64,000 nucleotides of DNA from Enoplolaimus lenunculus. Taxonomy: Eukaryota > Nematoda > Enoplea > Enoplida > Thoracostomopsidae. The position numbers and the translations under genes are program-made. The first letter of the stretch is position 1. The number at the start of each line of letters is the position of its first letter. Positions 42,466-54,098 of this stretch are shown here, in pieces. The DNA is taken from NCBI GenBank assembly GCA_030248215.1, contig JASANG010001329.1:434001-498000 (forward strand), written 5' to 3'. The notes beneath the pieces are model-generated. The model did not search any database. It was given only the letters and a program-made list of their open reading frames with translations, and was not told where the DNA came from.

Positions 42466-42570
42466 GCGACCGGATATCCGGCTCCAGCAAAACATTGCCA
42501 TCCCCATTCGGTTTCGGCCCGGTGTATTCTTATCGAAATCGGAATTCCGGTTGCACCATGCAAAATATTT
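42466..42570. mobile_element. Family C fragment
   Basis: GCGACCGGATATCCGGCTCC and GGAATTCCGGTTGCACCATG are both family C ends, close together. Confidence 0.5.
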
Positions 42571-42872
42571 AGGCATTTGCATCTGTCGAAAAAATTTAGT
42601 TGTAAAATTATTCGTTTAGTATATAGGTGGTCATTTCATTTTTAATCTCTGTTTGGTTGGAATACCTAACGAGTCTCCGAAAGAGGGGCCGAGCTCCAGA
42701 TAAACGAAAAATCGAAATTCGTTTGCAGAAACGGGCCAGCACTGAAAGTTGTATATACCACTGAATCACGTTGATATATGCATTTGTCTGGTTTTATTTA
42801 GGCGAGCAAATTAATCATATAATATATTACGTAAATAAATTTTATTATAGAAACTTATAGAAACAAATTGAC

Positions 42873-45800
42873 ATGATTTCTCATTCTGAAAGCAGTCACT
42901 GGAGCAGCCTTAACCCAACGCTTCAAGTACTACCAGAAGAGCTTCAAGGTAAATTTATAATGCGTATTATGCATGGTACACTACGTTGTTGTTGTATTAG
43001 CCATCATCGTCGTCAGTGCTGTTGGGTTTCCAGGTTCAGGAATACAGCCACCATCTTTGGGTTCAGCCAGAGGTCCTCCACTTCCAGATCAGTGGGATTC
43101 GCTGGACATTGGAACAGGTGTTGTGTCGTATGAGATGCACGTCCACACAGGTTGCATGCCGCCGAGGTTTCTGTGGATATTCGACACATATACGAGTTGA
43201 GCATCTTCGAGAATCCAGATCGCAGTTGCGAGAGTGTGCATCTGGTCTCACGGGGTCAGGGTGCAACCGGAATTACAATTTACCGGAACCGGAATTTGAA
43301 AATTTTACCGGAACCGGAACCGGAAAATGAAAAATGTATTTCACCAAAAATTTCATTTTAATCTTATTTTTTGCTCTATTATTTGTGAAATAACCTTAGT
43401 CGAACATAGGTATTTATTTTATTTGTTGTATTTTAGATTTTCATCATCGACTGAAGTGAAATCCACCATCAATAGCTTATATTCGGAGTACAAGTGGCTT
43501 TCAAAAGAGATTCTTAAAAATTAGCAAAGTTAAGAAAACGGCCAAATTATAATACCGGAATTTTTAAATCCGGTAAAAATTTACCGGAACCGGAACCGGA
43601 AGGTGAAAAAATGCCGGAACCGGAACCGGAATTCCGGTTGCACCCTGCACGGGGTAGATCTTTTTCCTCCTGTGAGATTTCAGGAGGCCTTCCCCCGATT
43701 ACGGGATTGAGTGCGGCTGACCGTGCATCTTCCACTGTCGCTGAGTGAAGTTTTCTGAGGCCCATCTTGTAACCTTCTTCGCTCACTTCCCCATTCACCA
43801 GTAATCGGCTGACTTCTTCATGTGCAATGGTTCTTAGGTCTTTTCTAACAGGGAACCGTCTTATTGATGCAGCGAACGGTGGGTCGTTCTGTAGGTGGCG
43901 TAGCGGGTGCCCTTCCCGATGGCAGCTGAGCCAGAACTGCTTCGCGAGGAGGTAATCATGCTTCTCCACTTGCAGTATTTTGCATTCGTTGTGTAGATGG
44001 TGTTCCGGAGCCATTTTATGGTTACCTGTAATGCTTCTGAGTGCCACATTTTGGCTGACCTGAATCTTCCTCCAGTTGGTTTTGCTTACGAACGGTGTCC
44101 ATGCTGGTGCCGCGTAGTTGTAAACTGACTTGCCGATGGCCTTGTAAGTAACGGTGAGAATATCTTTGTTTTGACCCCTGGTGGAGCCTGCAAGGCTCTT
44201 CAGGACGTTGTTCCTTTGCGCCATTTTGCCAGCCACATTTTTGCACTTGGGTAAAATGTTACGCCTAGAACCCTTGGGTTCCTCGTTGCCGGGATTTCAT
44301 TCCCGTTGATGTAAACAGGGCATTTGGTTTTCAAATCACCGCTGAAGCTCGAAAACACAGTCATCGTTGACTTGGCTGCACTGAGGGATAGGCTGCGAGA
44401 CTCAAAATAGTCTGCTAGGCGCGGTAGGTATTCATTCAAGTTGTCAGCTGCTGCCTGAAGCGATGGGTTTTGAGACAGAACGGTGGTGTCATCTGCGTAG
44501 GTCATGAGGCTAAGCCCACTGTCAGGCGCTGGGACAGGTAGCTTGCTCATGTACAGGTTGAAGAGTTGTGGTGAAAGGACCCCCTTGGGGTACACCCATT
44601 GTGAGGTGCCTTTGCTTTGATTTGACGTTGCGAAATACCACATGACACTGGCGACCCTGTAGGTAGGCGCAGATCCAACGTTTGAAGTAGACTGACATTG
44701 TTGTTTCATGAAGGTCTTTGACGAGCATAGCTAGGTTCACCGTATCAAAGGCTTTGGCCAAGTCTAGGCCAACCAGTATAGCCCTGTGGGGCGGGTTCTT
44801 GCAATTGAATCCTCCAGCGATTCGCGTGCATATGTCGACCAGCACCGTGGTGGTTGAGTGCATTGCTCTAGATCCATGCTGGTGTTTGCCAAGGTTGATG
44901 CTGTTGTTGAGCGTTGGGAGAATTAGTTTCTCCAGAACTTTTGCGACAGGTGAGAGCAATGATACTGGACGAAATGAAGTTGATACATTGGCCGGTTTCC
45001 CTGGTTTAAGTAGGGGTACTATGGTTGCCGTTTTCCAAATGATGGGGTTGCGGCAATAGTTGATGGACATGTTGAATAATTTGGCCATGTATTGGATGGC
45101 TTGCGGGCCCAAGTGCTTTAAATGCACTGCGGTGATGCCATCCGGGCCGTAGGCCTTGGACGCTTTCATACTTTTGATCGCTGTTGCCACCGCCTTAGGG
45201 TCAAAATGTTCCATACTGCTTGGCGGTCGGTCTTTTTTCCGTTTCATGTCACGTAGCCATTGCCTGAGTTGCTTGGGTGAGTTGTTGGTTGATTTGGGGC
45301 TGAATTGCTTGCTGAACTTGTTTGCTACGTGTTGATTGTTGGATACATCCTTGCCGCTGAATTTGATTGCCATGTTGACCTGGTCCCTACTTTGACCAGC
45401 TAGGGACTTGACCGTAGACCATAGTTGTTTGATGGCTTTACCAGAGCTTAGATTGCATTTATCGAGCTTCTCCCTCCATTTTGATCTTTTATGCTCTATC
45501 ACTGCGTTATGGATCTGGGTATCGAGTTGAGCTATACCTGGGTCTTGGGGGTTGCGCCTGCGGAGCTCGTCGCGTTCCTTGCTTAGGGTAAGTGCGACTG
45601 AGGGGAAGTCAGCCTTACCAGAGGTATTCGACCACGCGGGACATGTGCAGTTGCTGCTTCATGGATGCAGGTTCTTAGGAACTTCTCCCCTGCTTCGACT
45701 GTAGTTGGGCTAGCAGCCTGCTGGATTTTTTCTTCCACCTTCCGTTGAAAAGCTGGCCAGTCAGCTTTGTTAAGGTTGAAGAAGCATTTCTTTTCTGCAT

Positions 45801-48800
45801 ACACTGGGGGTCCTTGGGTTGTGAGGCGAATGAGTATAGGTAGATGATCGGATGACAGTGTGGTTTCCGTGTACCATTCGCATGTCATTGCCCAGTCCTT
45901 ATGCACTAGTGTTATATCGGGAGAGCTGGGGCTTTGGTCTTTGGGGACCCTGGTTTGTGCTTTCGTATTCAGGACAACGTAATTTGATGAACCAAATTCA
46001 TCAGCCATTTCGGCCCCTCTGGCATTTTCCTCAGCCTGTGATTCCCACAGTTTGTGGTGTGCATTAATGTCACCACCTATGATGCCATGGCAGCTCTGCA
46101 ACGGGGGCCCAAGTGTGGCTTTGAAACCATTGGTGCAGCTTGAGCTGGGAGGTACATATATATGCAGACAACATCAAAGGTACCTTGCTTCAGCACTAGC
46201 GAGGCTCCGATCGATTCAGTGTGCTGGCTGTTTGGAATTGGGTCACTCATCTTTTTGAATGGTATTGATTCATGTATGAGTAGAGCAACTCCACCGCCGT
46301 TGTTGTTCCTGTCCTTCCTGAGCAGAGTGTACCCCGGGAAGGGTGGGTCTTTTACTTGCTCGGACAGTTTTGTTTCTTGGAGCATAACAACCTTCACATC
46401 TTTGTCGACGATGGAGCGATGTAGTTCGTCGGCTCTTCTTCTGAGACCGTTGATATTGAATTGTAACATCAGGATACCATGGTTATTATGCCCTTGCCTC
46501 GTAGGTGCCGGTTGAGATTGCGCTGTATGAGGTTGATTGTTGAGATTCATGCATACCGGGCAAACGAACTTGTTGTTATAGGCACTGATGTTCGGGAGAT
46601 TTGAGCACGACTTTTTGATGTGCACCCATTCTTTGCATTGATTGCAGAGGCAGGAGCCGCGATAACTGGATTTTTTGCATGTGGGGCAATTGTACATGGG
46701 GCCTGGATGGGGGTGAATTCCAGCCATGACTAGAAGTAGTAGGAGCAACCAGGCTGGAAGGGGATGCTCCTCACCCAAAAACCCGACTGACGATTGATGG
46801 AGGGGGGTGTAGCAGCCATTGGTCCGTCCATGGAAACCATTTCCGGAGTGTCTGTGGTACGTAGAACCTGCTGCTGTGACAGACGGTACACTACGTTACG
46901 ACGTATTGTGTGTGACCATTAGAAAAGAAATTGATTATGTGCGTTCTACTTACGTACCTAATTCCTAGTTGGAAGATACGTAGCGCAGAATGGCTATGTG
47001 AAATAGATTTCATCAGTATAGTATGCAAACCTTGACAATCGCCGAAAATAAATCACAGAATGTAGATTTCGCTTCATGGGATGTATTATTCGTTTTCCTG
47101 ATCCGTTTCCGGTAAATTTTTCAAATTCCGGCTTCCGTAAATTGCCATTCCGGTTGCACCCTGTCTGTGGCATTCAAATACGTACATATCATACATTTAC
47201 GTACCTATAATATTGTATGACATACCTATACATCATACGTAGGTACCAGGGATCCAACAGGAACTAAATTTTGCCGGAACAGGAACAGGAATTGAATTTT
47301 TATGCAGGGACCGGGAGAGGAACAGGATCCGGAATTTGAAATAATTTTCATTACCGGATTACTTTGGACTTCTTAAAAACCTGCCAAAAATGGCTTAAGC
47401 GAATTTTCAGCTATTTAATCCTCAGGCTTTGCGAAAAACAACGGAAACGGTTTATTAACAAAATGGAAGTAAATGGAAAAATACTCATGTCGAAATAACA
47501 ATTTTTTAACACAAAGTTTCCAATATTTAAGTGATTAGGCATAATTTAATACAAAACCATAAAACTTCCGGTTCCTTCATCTTTGAATACAAAAACAAGA
47601 ACAGGAATTGAGTTTTTGCAGGAATTTCTGTTCAATCCTGGTAGGTACTCTTACTGGCCTTCGTTTTTCATTACGGGAGAGCGTTTTAAACAGATACGTT
47701 ATTCAGCATTAAGGATAGTGTGTATGTTTCAAGTTTGCGGATGTGGATTTTTGGGCTTAAGTTTATGCTTACAGATCAGGGATGGGCGGTCTCGGGATTT
47801 TGTCCGGTCTCGGTCTTGCTTTTTTCAGTCTCGTTGGTTTGCAAACCGGAACCAAAGAAGTGAAAAAGCGATAAGCAATCAAAAAATTTCCCTTAGATCG
47901 CTGCTTATGCCCGGAAGTACTTGCGCATTTCGCCTACCAACACAAACAGCGGACGATTGTAGAGCACCGCTACATGTTATACAGCGATTTGAGAAACTGG
48001 ATGACCCCTCTGGTTACATAAAATCTATTTTTGAAAGGAAACCCAAAACACTTTGATTCTGTTGTGACAAAGCACAAATAGTTGCACTTTCGCGTGTAAA
48101 ATATTTTAGACGTTTAAAAAATTATGGGTCATCCGGATTTACAACGACACGCTATGTTAAGAAGGTTTTCTAGTCTATTCAGTTTGCCCGAGAGAAAAAA
48201 CAACACTATAGCTTTGAATTAGGAATTGTACCGAGGGTGTTTTCGAAAGGTGTGGCGACAGTAGTCAAGTGAAAAATAAAGTAAAAATAAGTTTTGGCGG
48301 CGATTTATTAGTTTAGAATTTAGATGTATGAAGCGGCAATTCAAAGCAGATAAAATATTCAAAAGTTTTGTTAAAAATCTTATTTTAATTTTCGGTAACT
48401 GTTAAAAATTCACCGAGACTGAGACCACAAATCTCGGTCTCGGTGTTGGTAGGTTGATTCTCGGTCTCGCTTTTTTGACCGAGACCGCTCACCACTGCCT
48501 CTAATACGGATGTTTTTCAAATGCTCATTTCCAAGCTTTCAAGTTTGTTCGCTACGAAATTACACGTTTTAATGTTCAGGCACATTAATGTGTTTGAACT
48601 TTTTATGAAAAATATGGCAACACAGCCCAATCCGCAGCTGCTGCACAGGAAGCTGCAACACTGTCGAAGGCTTCCTTGTGTAAATTTTGACATATACTTA
48701 TGTAGCAAAAGTTCAACTGTTTAAGAGCAGCTTTCGTGATAGGACGGGCGAGAGGTGGCTGTATACATATACACGATGACTCTGTCTTTTTTATATACGT

Positions 48801-51363
48801 TGCCTGGAAATCGAGGTTAAAGTCAGCGTTTTGTCTCTGTGTAAATTTTTAAAATTATGCGGAAAAACGTTCAACTACTAAACATCAGCTTTAACGGAAA
48901 GACAGGAGATGGGTGATGGGATATGTGATGTCTGGCTTCATGTCCGCATCCTGGAAACCGATTTGGGGTTAAGGTCATCTACATAATCATTTACCTGGTT
49001 GAGTAGGCTCTAAGCAACTAATTGCAAATACAACAGTTACTTTGAAAAGCGACCGTTTGGATAAATTCATTTGTAATAAACTATTTTACTTATGGTATTT
49101 TTGCAATACCCGTCGCCAGGGCAGGGTGGCACCGACTCCACGATTTGACCGAATCCGAATCCTGCATATTGCAAATTTCAGATATATCTATAATTTGTTT
49201 CAGAGTATCAACGTAATGCTAGCCGTATAACTTTTAATACGTTAATATATTTCGTCCCGACGTCAGTTCAGAGATTTCTCACCTGAAATAAAAAATATTC
49301 ATTTTTATAGCAAGGTATTTAAAAATTTTATTGCTTAAAAATGAAAAACATAGTGCCGAACTTTGTTGGATTCAGCTTTTCCACAACCGAATCCGAATCC
49401 GAACCTCAAATTTTTGCCGAATCCGAATTCCAACCTTTGTTGCCACCCTGCACCAGGGTGTAACCGGAATTACAATTTACCGGAACCGGAAAAAAAATAC
49501 ATGGCACCGAAAAATTCATTTCAATGTGGGATGTGCCGATTAATCGGCATCGGTAATAATCGGCAGTTTTCGTGAGTATCGGCACTGCAAAAAAATGTCG
49601 ATTCTTTGCCGATACTTTTTGCACATATAACAATAACAGTCAGTTGGAATGATATCAATTTCATTTCAGGGCACATATCTGGAGTCTGGTCTAGAAAACT
49701 GTTATCTCTTTTGCGTTTGTGTCGATAAAATTTATTGAAATGAACCGTTCTTATAAAATTCTAATCGTTTATAATGATGAAGGTTTAATTCATCCTATAA
49801 TGATGTAATGTAGTATACTATCTGTTTATTAAGCACGGTGTACTAAACGTGGAATCGGCAAAACTTTTGGTATCGGCACATCCCTAATTTGAATTTTCTT
49901 TTTTGTAATATTATTTGTTAAATAACCCTAGCTGGAGATAGGTATGCACTTTATCGCCTTAGATTTTTATAAGCCACGGAATATGCGTATAGTTTTATAG
50001 TTTCCGGCTGCCATTGTTAACGGAATTTCCTAAATCAGGCTGTAGTGTTGCATATGTAATATATCCTTAATATTTCTTTCTTACTCCATTAGGCTGCTCA
50101 ACAAGCCCGTATTCTTCGGCGATGTTATCGCGACAGCTATCAAACAATCCTTTGAAAACCGACCCGAAGCTGAATTCAATATGCGTGCAATCGCCTAATA
50201 TTATCACAGACGACGCTAATCCAATCATGTATGTTGCAACAAAAAAATTTAACGATCAGCCATCACTATTGGTTGTACCTGATGATGATGATGTTGTTCA
50301 AGCATCAACTGGCGCAGTTATGTCAGAGGCACATGAAATTTTGGTTGCGGATTATTGCGGTGATTACGTTAAACCCGTGGACCAAAACCATTATGAAACT
50401 GACGTGGGAGAATGTTCTGTTATTGGTCAGCCGGATAGTGGGGGCAACGAAATAGCGTCAATTTCAAAAGAATGTGCCGGAGTTCGGGATCACACGTACA
50501 ACAGCAATGCTTTGCCCCTAACATGGGTAAATCGGGAGATTTTAGTCGGGGCGCCAAGTACTGGTTCGGTGGTGCCTACAACTATTGATTGTGCGAATGT
50601 TAATAGTTATTCGTCAGGCGTTCAGTTTTCAGAATCTCGAATAGGGGTTGAACAAAACAGTACAACTGATGACATCGGCCGTTGTAATTCTCCTGAGTTC
50701 AATATATTGTCGGCGGTGTGTGCCGATGAGATTGAACAAATCAGAACAACTGTTGACGTCGGTGGTTGCAATTCTCCTAATTTCAATATATTGTCGCCGG
50801 TGTGTGCCGAAGATCGGCAAGTAGCACCTGGTGAGTCTGCGTCAAGCCCTGCTCCGTCATCGAACACGACGTACGAGTATTCCTTATGCATCGATAATAC
50901 ATCGTCAAACACAAAATGCCAAAATCACTCAAAGTATTTTAATAATTTTGTTGGTGTCAAAATTCAAAATAGCGCAACATCTAACGTCAAAGCAATGAGT
51001 TATGAGCGATGTTCTGCAAGGGAAACATCAGACCAAAACACAACGCAGTCGGGTTTAGCTCGATCGTACAACAAACAACCGCTGGCTGTGGTTGAAACTA
51101 AAGAATATCAAGATCGCCGTCAGCGAAACAATGTTGCTGTTCGCAAAAGTCGTGAACGTTCAAAGCAAAAGCATTTAGCGATGAGTGCGCGATTGCGGCA
51201 ATTGGAGCACGACAACAGAGCACTCAAGCTACGACTAGCTTATTCAGAAGAAAAATCGAAATTGTTCAAAAAACTGCTGGCGCAGATTTTAAGTAAACAC
51301 AATTCGGCGGCCAGTTTCCGTATGAAACCAGTTCAAAATCGAATTGATCGAATGAGTAGTTAA
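42873..51363 (+). CDS. C/EBP-family bZIP transcription factor
   Basis: Two exons, 42873-42948 and 50093-51363, joined CAAG|GTAAAT to CTCCATTAG|GC in matching phase, give 448 residues. The bZIP lies at about 378-440: the basic region QRNNVAVRKSRERSKQKH has the C/EBP signature N-N-x-A-V-x-K-S-R, followed by a leucine zipper (LRQLEHDNRALKLRLA and onward). It should bind DNA as a dimer in the nucleus. The long N-terminal part is Ser/Asn/Asp-rich and probably carries activation function (inference). It holds a 28-residue tandem duplication coded by 50650-50733 and 50734-50817 (cores CNSPEFNILSAVCA and CNSPNFNILSPVCA). Intron 1 of 7.1 kb contains a LINE in antisense orientation and at least six MITEs. 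Acceptor-like TTATTATAG lies 22 nt before the ATG and ACTTATAG 12 nt before it. Confidence 0.88.
43257..43647. mobile_element. Family C hAT-like MITE (reference copy) inside the LINE
   Basis: CAGGGTGCAACCGGAATTAC to GAATTCCGGTTGCACCCTG. A perfect 8-bp target duplication, CACGGGGT, lies at 43249-43256 and 43648-43655. Reading across the site with one duplication copy ignored, the LINE frame continues (..KDLPR then ETRCTLSQL..), which proves the boundaries. Subterminal runs of CCGGAA repeat several times. Confidence 0.95.
46690..46778 (-). other. 2A-like peptide at the LINE N-terminus
   Basis: The predicted N-terminus is a hydrophobic leucine run followed by AGIHPHPGP and then the finger domain. 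Several APE-type LINEs of invertebrates carry 2A or 2A-like (xNPGP) motifs in this position that can cause ribosome skipping or act as signal sequences. Here NPGP is HPGP, so skipping activity is uncertain. Confidence 0.6.
47068..47165. mobile_element. Family C right-end fragment
   Basis: TTTCCGGTAAATTTTTCAAA to CATTCCGGTTGCACCCTG. Confidence 0.6.
47247..47640. mobile_element. hAT-like MITE with perfect 8-bp target duplication
   Basis: GTAGGTAC at 47239-47246 and 47641-47648 flanks CAGGGATCCAACAGGAACT and GGAATTTCTGTTCAATCCTG. Related to but distinct from family C. Confidence 0.9.
47777..48497. mobile_element. hAT-like element with GGTCTCGG subterminal repeats
   Basis: CAGGGATGGGCGGTCTCGG to CCGAGACCGCTCACCACTG. 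TCTCGGTCTCG words repeat at both ends. A 157-codon frame (47583-48056) crosses the left end; its central part (SLRSLLMPGSTCAFRLP) is not recognised and may be captured or chance sequence. Confidence 0.65.
48498..49113. other. C/EBP intron 1, unassigned part
   Basis: Two similar stretches (GCAGCTTTCGTGATAGG... and GTTCAACTACTAAACATCAGC...) hint at a diverged repeat; nothing else is seen. Confidence 0.3.
49122..49450. mobile_element. hAT-like MITE inserted in the tip of a family C MITE
   Basis: CAGGGTGGCACCGACTCCAC to CAACCTTTGTTGCCACCCTG. Flanks CGCCAGGG (49114-49121) and CACCAGGG (49451-49458) are a 7/8 target duplication that overlaps the CAGGGTG start of the next element. Confidence 0.75.
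49451..50030. mobile_element. Family C MITE split by a family D MITE
   Basis: CAGGGTGTAACCGGAATTAC begins at 49454; the body resumes after 49894 with TTGTAATATTATTTGTTAAA and AACCCTAGCTGGAGATAGG, matching the 43257 copy. The right end is lost. Confidence 0.7.
49526..49886. mobile_element. Family D hAT-like MITE (reference copy)
   Basis: GTGGGATGTGCCGATTAATC to TTGGTATCGGCACATCCCTA. ATTTCAAT (49518-49525) and ATTTGAAT (49887-49894) are a 7/8 target duplication. CGGCATCGGTAATAATCGGC lies just inside. Confidence 0.85.
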
Positions 51364-51915
51364 ATATTAAAAGTAATAAGGTTGTCGTGGACGTAGCCAG
51401 GATTTTAGAAGCGTACATTCCTCAAAATTTTCGAAAATGGTTTGTGGTGTTACAAACTAAAACTATCTCTTCATAAAAAATCTCAAAGGAATGTTCCTTA
51501 ATACACTCCTAGCTACGCCCTTGTTTGTTAGTTTTTTAATATATTGCTTTATTGTGTCAGTTTAATGACATGGCTTGTGTAGAATTGTTTTATTTATGAT
51601 TTTTGTATTGTGATTGAAGTTATGTGCTTTGAAATTTTGTGATAGTATCTAGCAGGGTTTATTTTTTCTAGAAAAAATTGAATCGACCGGAACAACGGTT
51701 TATTCCGTTTTTCGGAAAAAGCGGAAAACGCATGATGATATGCTTACTACGTACGCACACTACACTACAGAGCTGTCATATACCTAGACAGGGGCGTATG
51801 CCAACTAATGTGGCCATACACTTCGGGATTGAGCCTGACAAAAAAAACTGCAGACGGGATTTGTAGTTTTATGGATATACGAAAAATGAAATTAATCAGA
51901 AGTTAGAATCCGAAC
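51364..51915. other. C/EBP 3' flank
   Basis: No clear polyadenylation signal; a near-inverted pair (AGCCAGGATTTTAGAAGCGTAC; AATACACTCCTAGCTACGCC) at 51395-51523 may be a small eroded element. Confidence 0.35.
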
Positions 51916-52267
51916 TAAGGATGTGCCGATTAATCGGCATCGGTAATAATCAGCACTTTTAGGGAGTATCGGCATCGCCACTGCAAAGAAATGGCCGATT
52001 CTTTGCCGATACTTTTTGCACATAACAGTCAGTTGGAGTGTTATCAGTTTCATTTTCTTGCATTTGTGTTTGAAAAGATTAATTGAAATTAACCGTTCTT
52101 ATGAAATTATAATCGTTTATGATGGTTAGGGTTTAAGCCTTCATATAATAACGTAATGTAGTATTCTATTTGCTTATTAAGCATGGTGTATTAAACTTGG
52201 CTTCGGCATCGGCAAAATTTTAAAATAAATCGGCATCGGCAAAAATTTTGGTATCGGCACATCCTTA
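51916..52267. mobile_element. Family D MITE, second copy
   Basis: TAAGGATGTGCCGATTAATC to TTGGTATCGGCACATCCTTA, collinear with 49526-49886. An extra CGGCATCGGCAAAATTTT unit lies near the right end. Confidence 0.85.
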
Positions 52268-53021
52268 TTCCGAAATAAACGCTGCGTATATCTGCAATAA
52301 ATGTTGCGTCAAAGAGAAGCAGCAAAAATCTCAAATAGATATAGCAATGACTTTAAAATGAAAGTATTATATAGTAATAGGGACGCAACTGAAATTCAGG
52401 TTTGATTAGGAAGCTATTTGTAAAGCATACTTTTTAGCACCGTAGCACTGCTGTGACGAGAGGAGACAGCTCTACGTACCCTGCATCAACCTCGGAGTAG
52501 CCATCGTAACTTTAATAAAGTGTAGTTGAATTTAGAACCTCTAAACAAGTGTTCCTGGTCTTTCCTGATGTTGAGGAGAGGCATGTATCCCTCGATTTCT
52601 CCAAGCGGATCCAAAGATCGAACCAAGATGTTGTATTTAAAGGTTTAGCTCTGAAATGTCGTATGGCTTCTGGCTCGCTTCGCTCGCGAGTGCTTCCACT
52701 TTATCTTGTGCGATCCCTAGCCTTCGCGATGACAGGAGCGTGAGAAAAACCTAATTCTCCCGGTTTCCGCGGTGTTTTGTCGATGTTTTGCAAGTAATTT
52801 ACTGACTAATATTACGATAAAAAAGTTTTTTTGTTTTTCCACCCCTCTGAAAAAACCGTTTTTCTGTTGGTTTTTTTGGTTCCCAACAATGGTATCGAGT
52901 AGGCCTTGAAAACAAAGTCTAGAAAACGCTGTACTGGGTGGTCGGGCTTTTGTTCTGAAAAGTGCTGAACTAGAATTGTCCCCGGTTCAAACTTTCCCAT
53001 TCGTGATTTCACCCCTACTGA
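52268..53021. other. Intergenic, no firm feature
   Basis: GCTCGCTTCGCTCGCGAG (52675-52692) is a short palindromic GC patch. No supported gene. Confidence 0.35.
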
Positions 53022-53428
53022 GTGACCCGAATAAGAGGGGGAACTGATATTTATTTGGCCTCTCCAGAGGGTACTCCCCCTTGTTATTCGGTTACGGACT
53101 GTTATTTATTTTTAACTCACGCTCCGCCGCCCTTCGTTACTGATGTATATCCGGTACTGCAATTATCTGTTCAATTAAACGTTTATTTGTCTTGTGTCAA
53201 TAGCTTGAGCAATAAAGCAAGGTTATACTTAGGAATGCACTTTCAAATTTTAAGTACGCTTTAAAGTAAATTATTTGGTCCTGGAGCCATTTATGCGCTA
53301 CAATTGAGGATAATTGATATTTATGAACTCTGCATACGGTTTAGGGACTCTATCCGCTTACGGATTCTTATTAGGGATACGGACTCCTATTGATTGAGAC
53401 TCAAAATGCGGACCCCTTCTTATTCAAG
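53022..53428. mobile_element. Family B MITE, lacks only its right tip
   Basis: TGAGTGACCCGAATAAGAGG to CCCCTTCTTATTC, where the palindrome-rich element begins. Confidence 0.75.
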
Positions 53429-54098
53429 GGGGGTTCACGTTATAACCGGGGCAGCTTGGGACACGTTTTGTCCCTATTAGACTATTGGGTAACATTTTGT
53501 CTGCTAATAGACTCTATATTATATTCAAGAAGTCGTATTTGTCTGCTATCGCCATGTGTAGGTCACCTGTCCTTCAATATCATATGATATTCTACTATTG
53601 TCAGCGAATATCATTGATATGTTTTCAAATGTCTGCACACTTGAGGTAATATACCAAAATTGTCCTGTTGAATATCATATGATACTGGAATTTGAAATTG
53701 GAATTTTTGAATTATGGCACTGTTTCTCTAATCGATTTTGAGTCGGAAATGGCTGTTAAGACGAGTATTTAGTATTTTAATCACATCTGTGCCTCTGCCG
53801 TCCGATTTTCCGTTAATCTATTTGCAACCGAAGATTACACTGTCCCATTGAATATCATATGGTATTCGCTGTAATTTTGGAATATCATATGATATTCGGA
53901 TAAATGTCCGCTAGTTTCATGTGACGTACCGACTCTTGTACACATTGTTCTTGTGAGAGCGGTGGTTTGTAAGTAAATGTCGTATGACATTCGTGTTTTT
54001 TCTGTTAACCCGATATGAGTGCTCGAATTTTAACGTTGACGTCGAATCGACATGGGACAAGCCGTGTCCCGCCTGCCCCGGTTATAACGTGAATCCCG
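53429..54098. mobile_element. Palindrome-studded element with GGGTTCACGTTATAACC termini
   Basis: GGGTTCACGTTATAACCGGG near 53431 and its reverse complement GGTTATAACGTGAATCCC ending at 54097 form ~25-bp inverted termini, each followed inward by a GGGACA/TGTCCC box. The interior contains GAATATCATATGATATTC or close variants near 53575, 53606, 53671, 53847, 53880 and 53977. No coding frame. It sits between two family B copies. Confidence 0.75.

Larger units (their letters stand above)
43013..46778 (-). pseudogene. LINE polyprotein: 2A-like leader, PHD-like finger, endonuclease, reverse transcriptase, C-terminal zinc knuckle
   Basis: Segments in order: N-terminal hydrophobic run with HPHPGP (46778-46700); a Cys/His finger of PHD type (YNCPTCKKS to FVCPVC); an APE endonuclease (MLQFNINGLRRRADEL, VMLQETKL, GGDINAHHKLWES, SSPDITLVHK); reverse transcriptase (FRPVSLLSPVAKVLEKLI, GLDLAKAFDTVN, MGVPQG, the YADD box near 44495); and a terminal CNLCGRASHTTQHLFQCPA finger. 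About four frameshifts, near 46100, 45620, 44590 and 44240, separate the pieces, and a family C MITE interrupts the end. It cannot encode a working protein as it stands, but divergence appears modest because long frames remain. Confidence 0.88.
42988..46884 (-). mobile_element. APE-type LINE, full length with target duplications, frameshifted
   Basis: A 13-bp target duplication, GGTACACTACGTT, at 42975-42987 and 46885-46897 marks both ends. Length is about 3.9 kb, or 3.5 kb without the nested MITE. Read on the minus strand: ~106 bp of 5' UTR, one long coding region (46778 to 43013), and a very short 3' tail ending in ACAACAAC rather than poly(A). Endonuclease type, zinc fingers and reverse transcriptase place it in the broad I/Jockey/CR1 assemblage; the clade cannot be fixed by eye. 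It lies antisense in intron 1 of the C/EBP gene. Confidence 0.92.

Noticed and set aside
43861-46515. Plus-strand frames across the LINE
   Set aside because: Antisense shadows of the LINE coding region.
47583-48056. 157-codon plus-strand gene
   Set aside because: It starts inside one hAT-like MITE and runs through the end of another.
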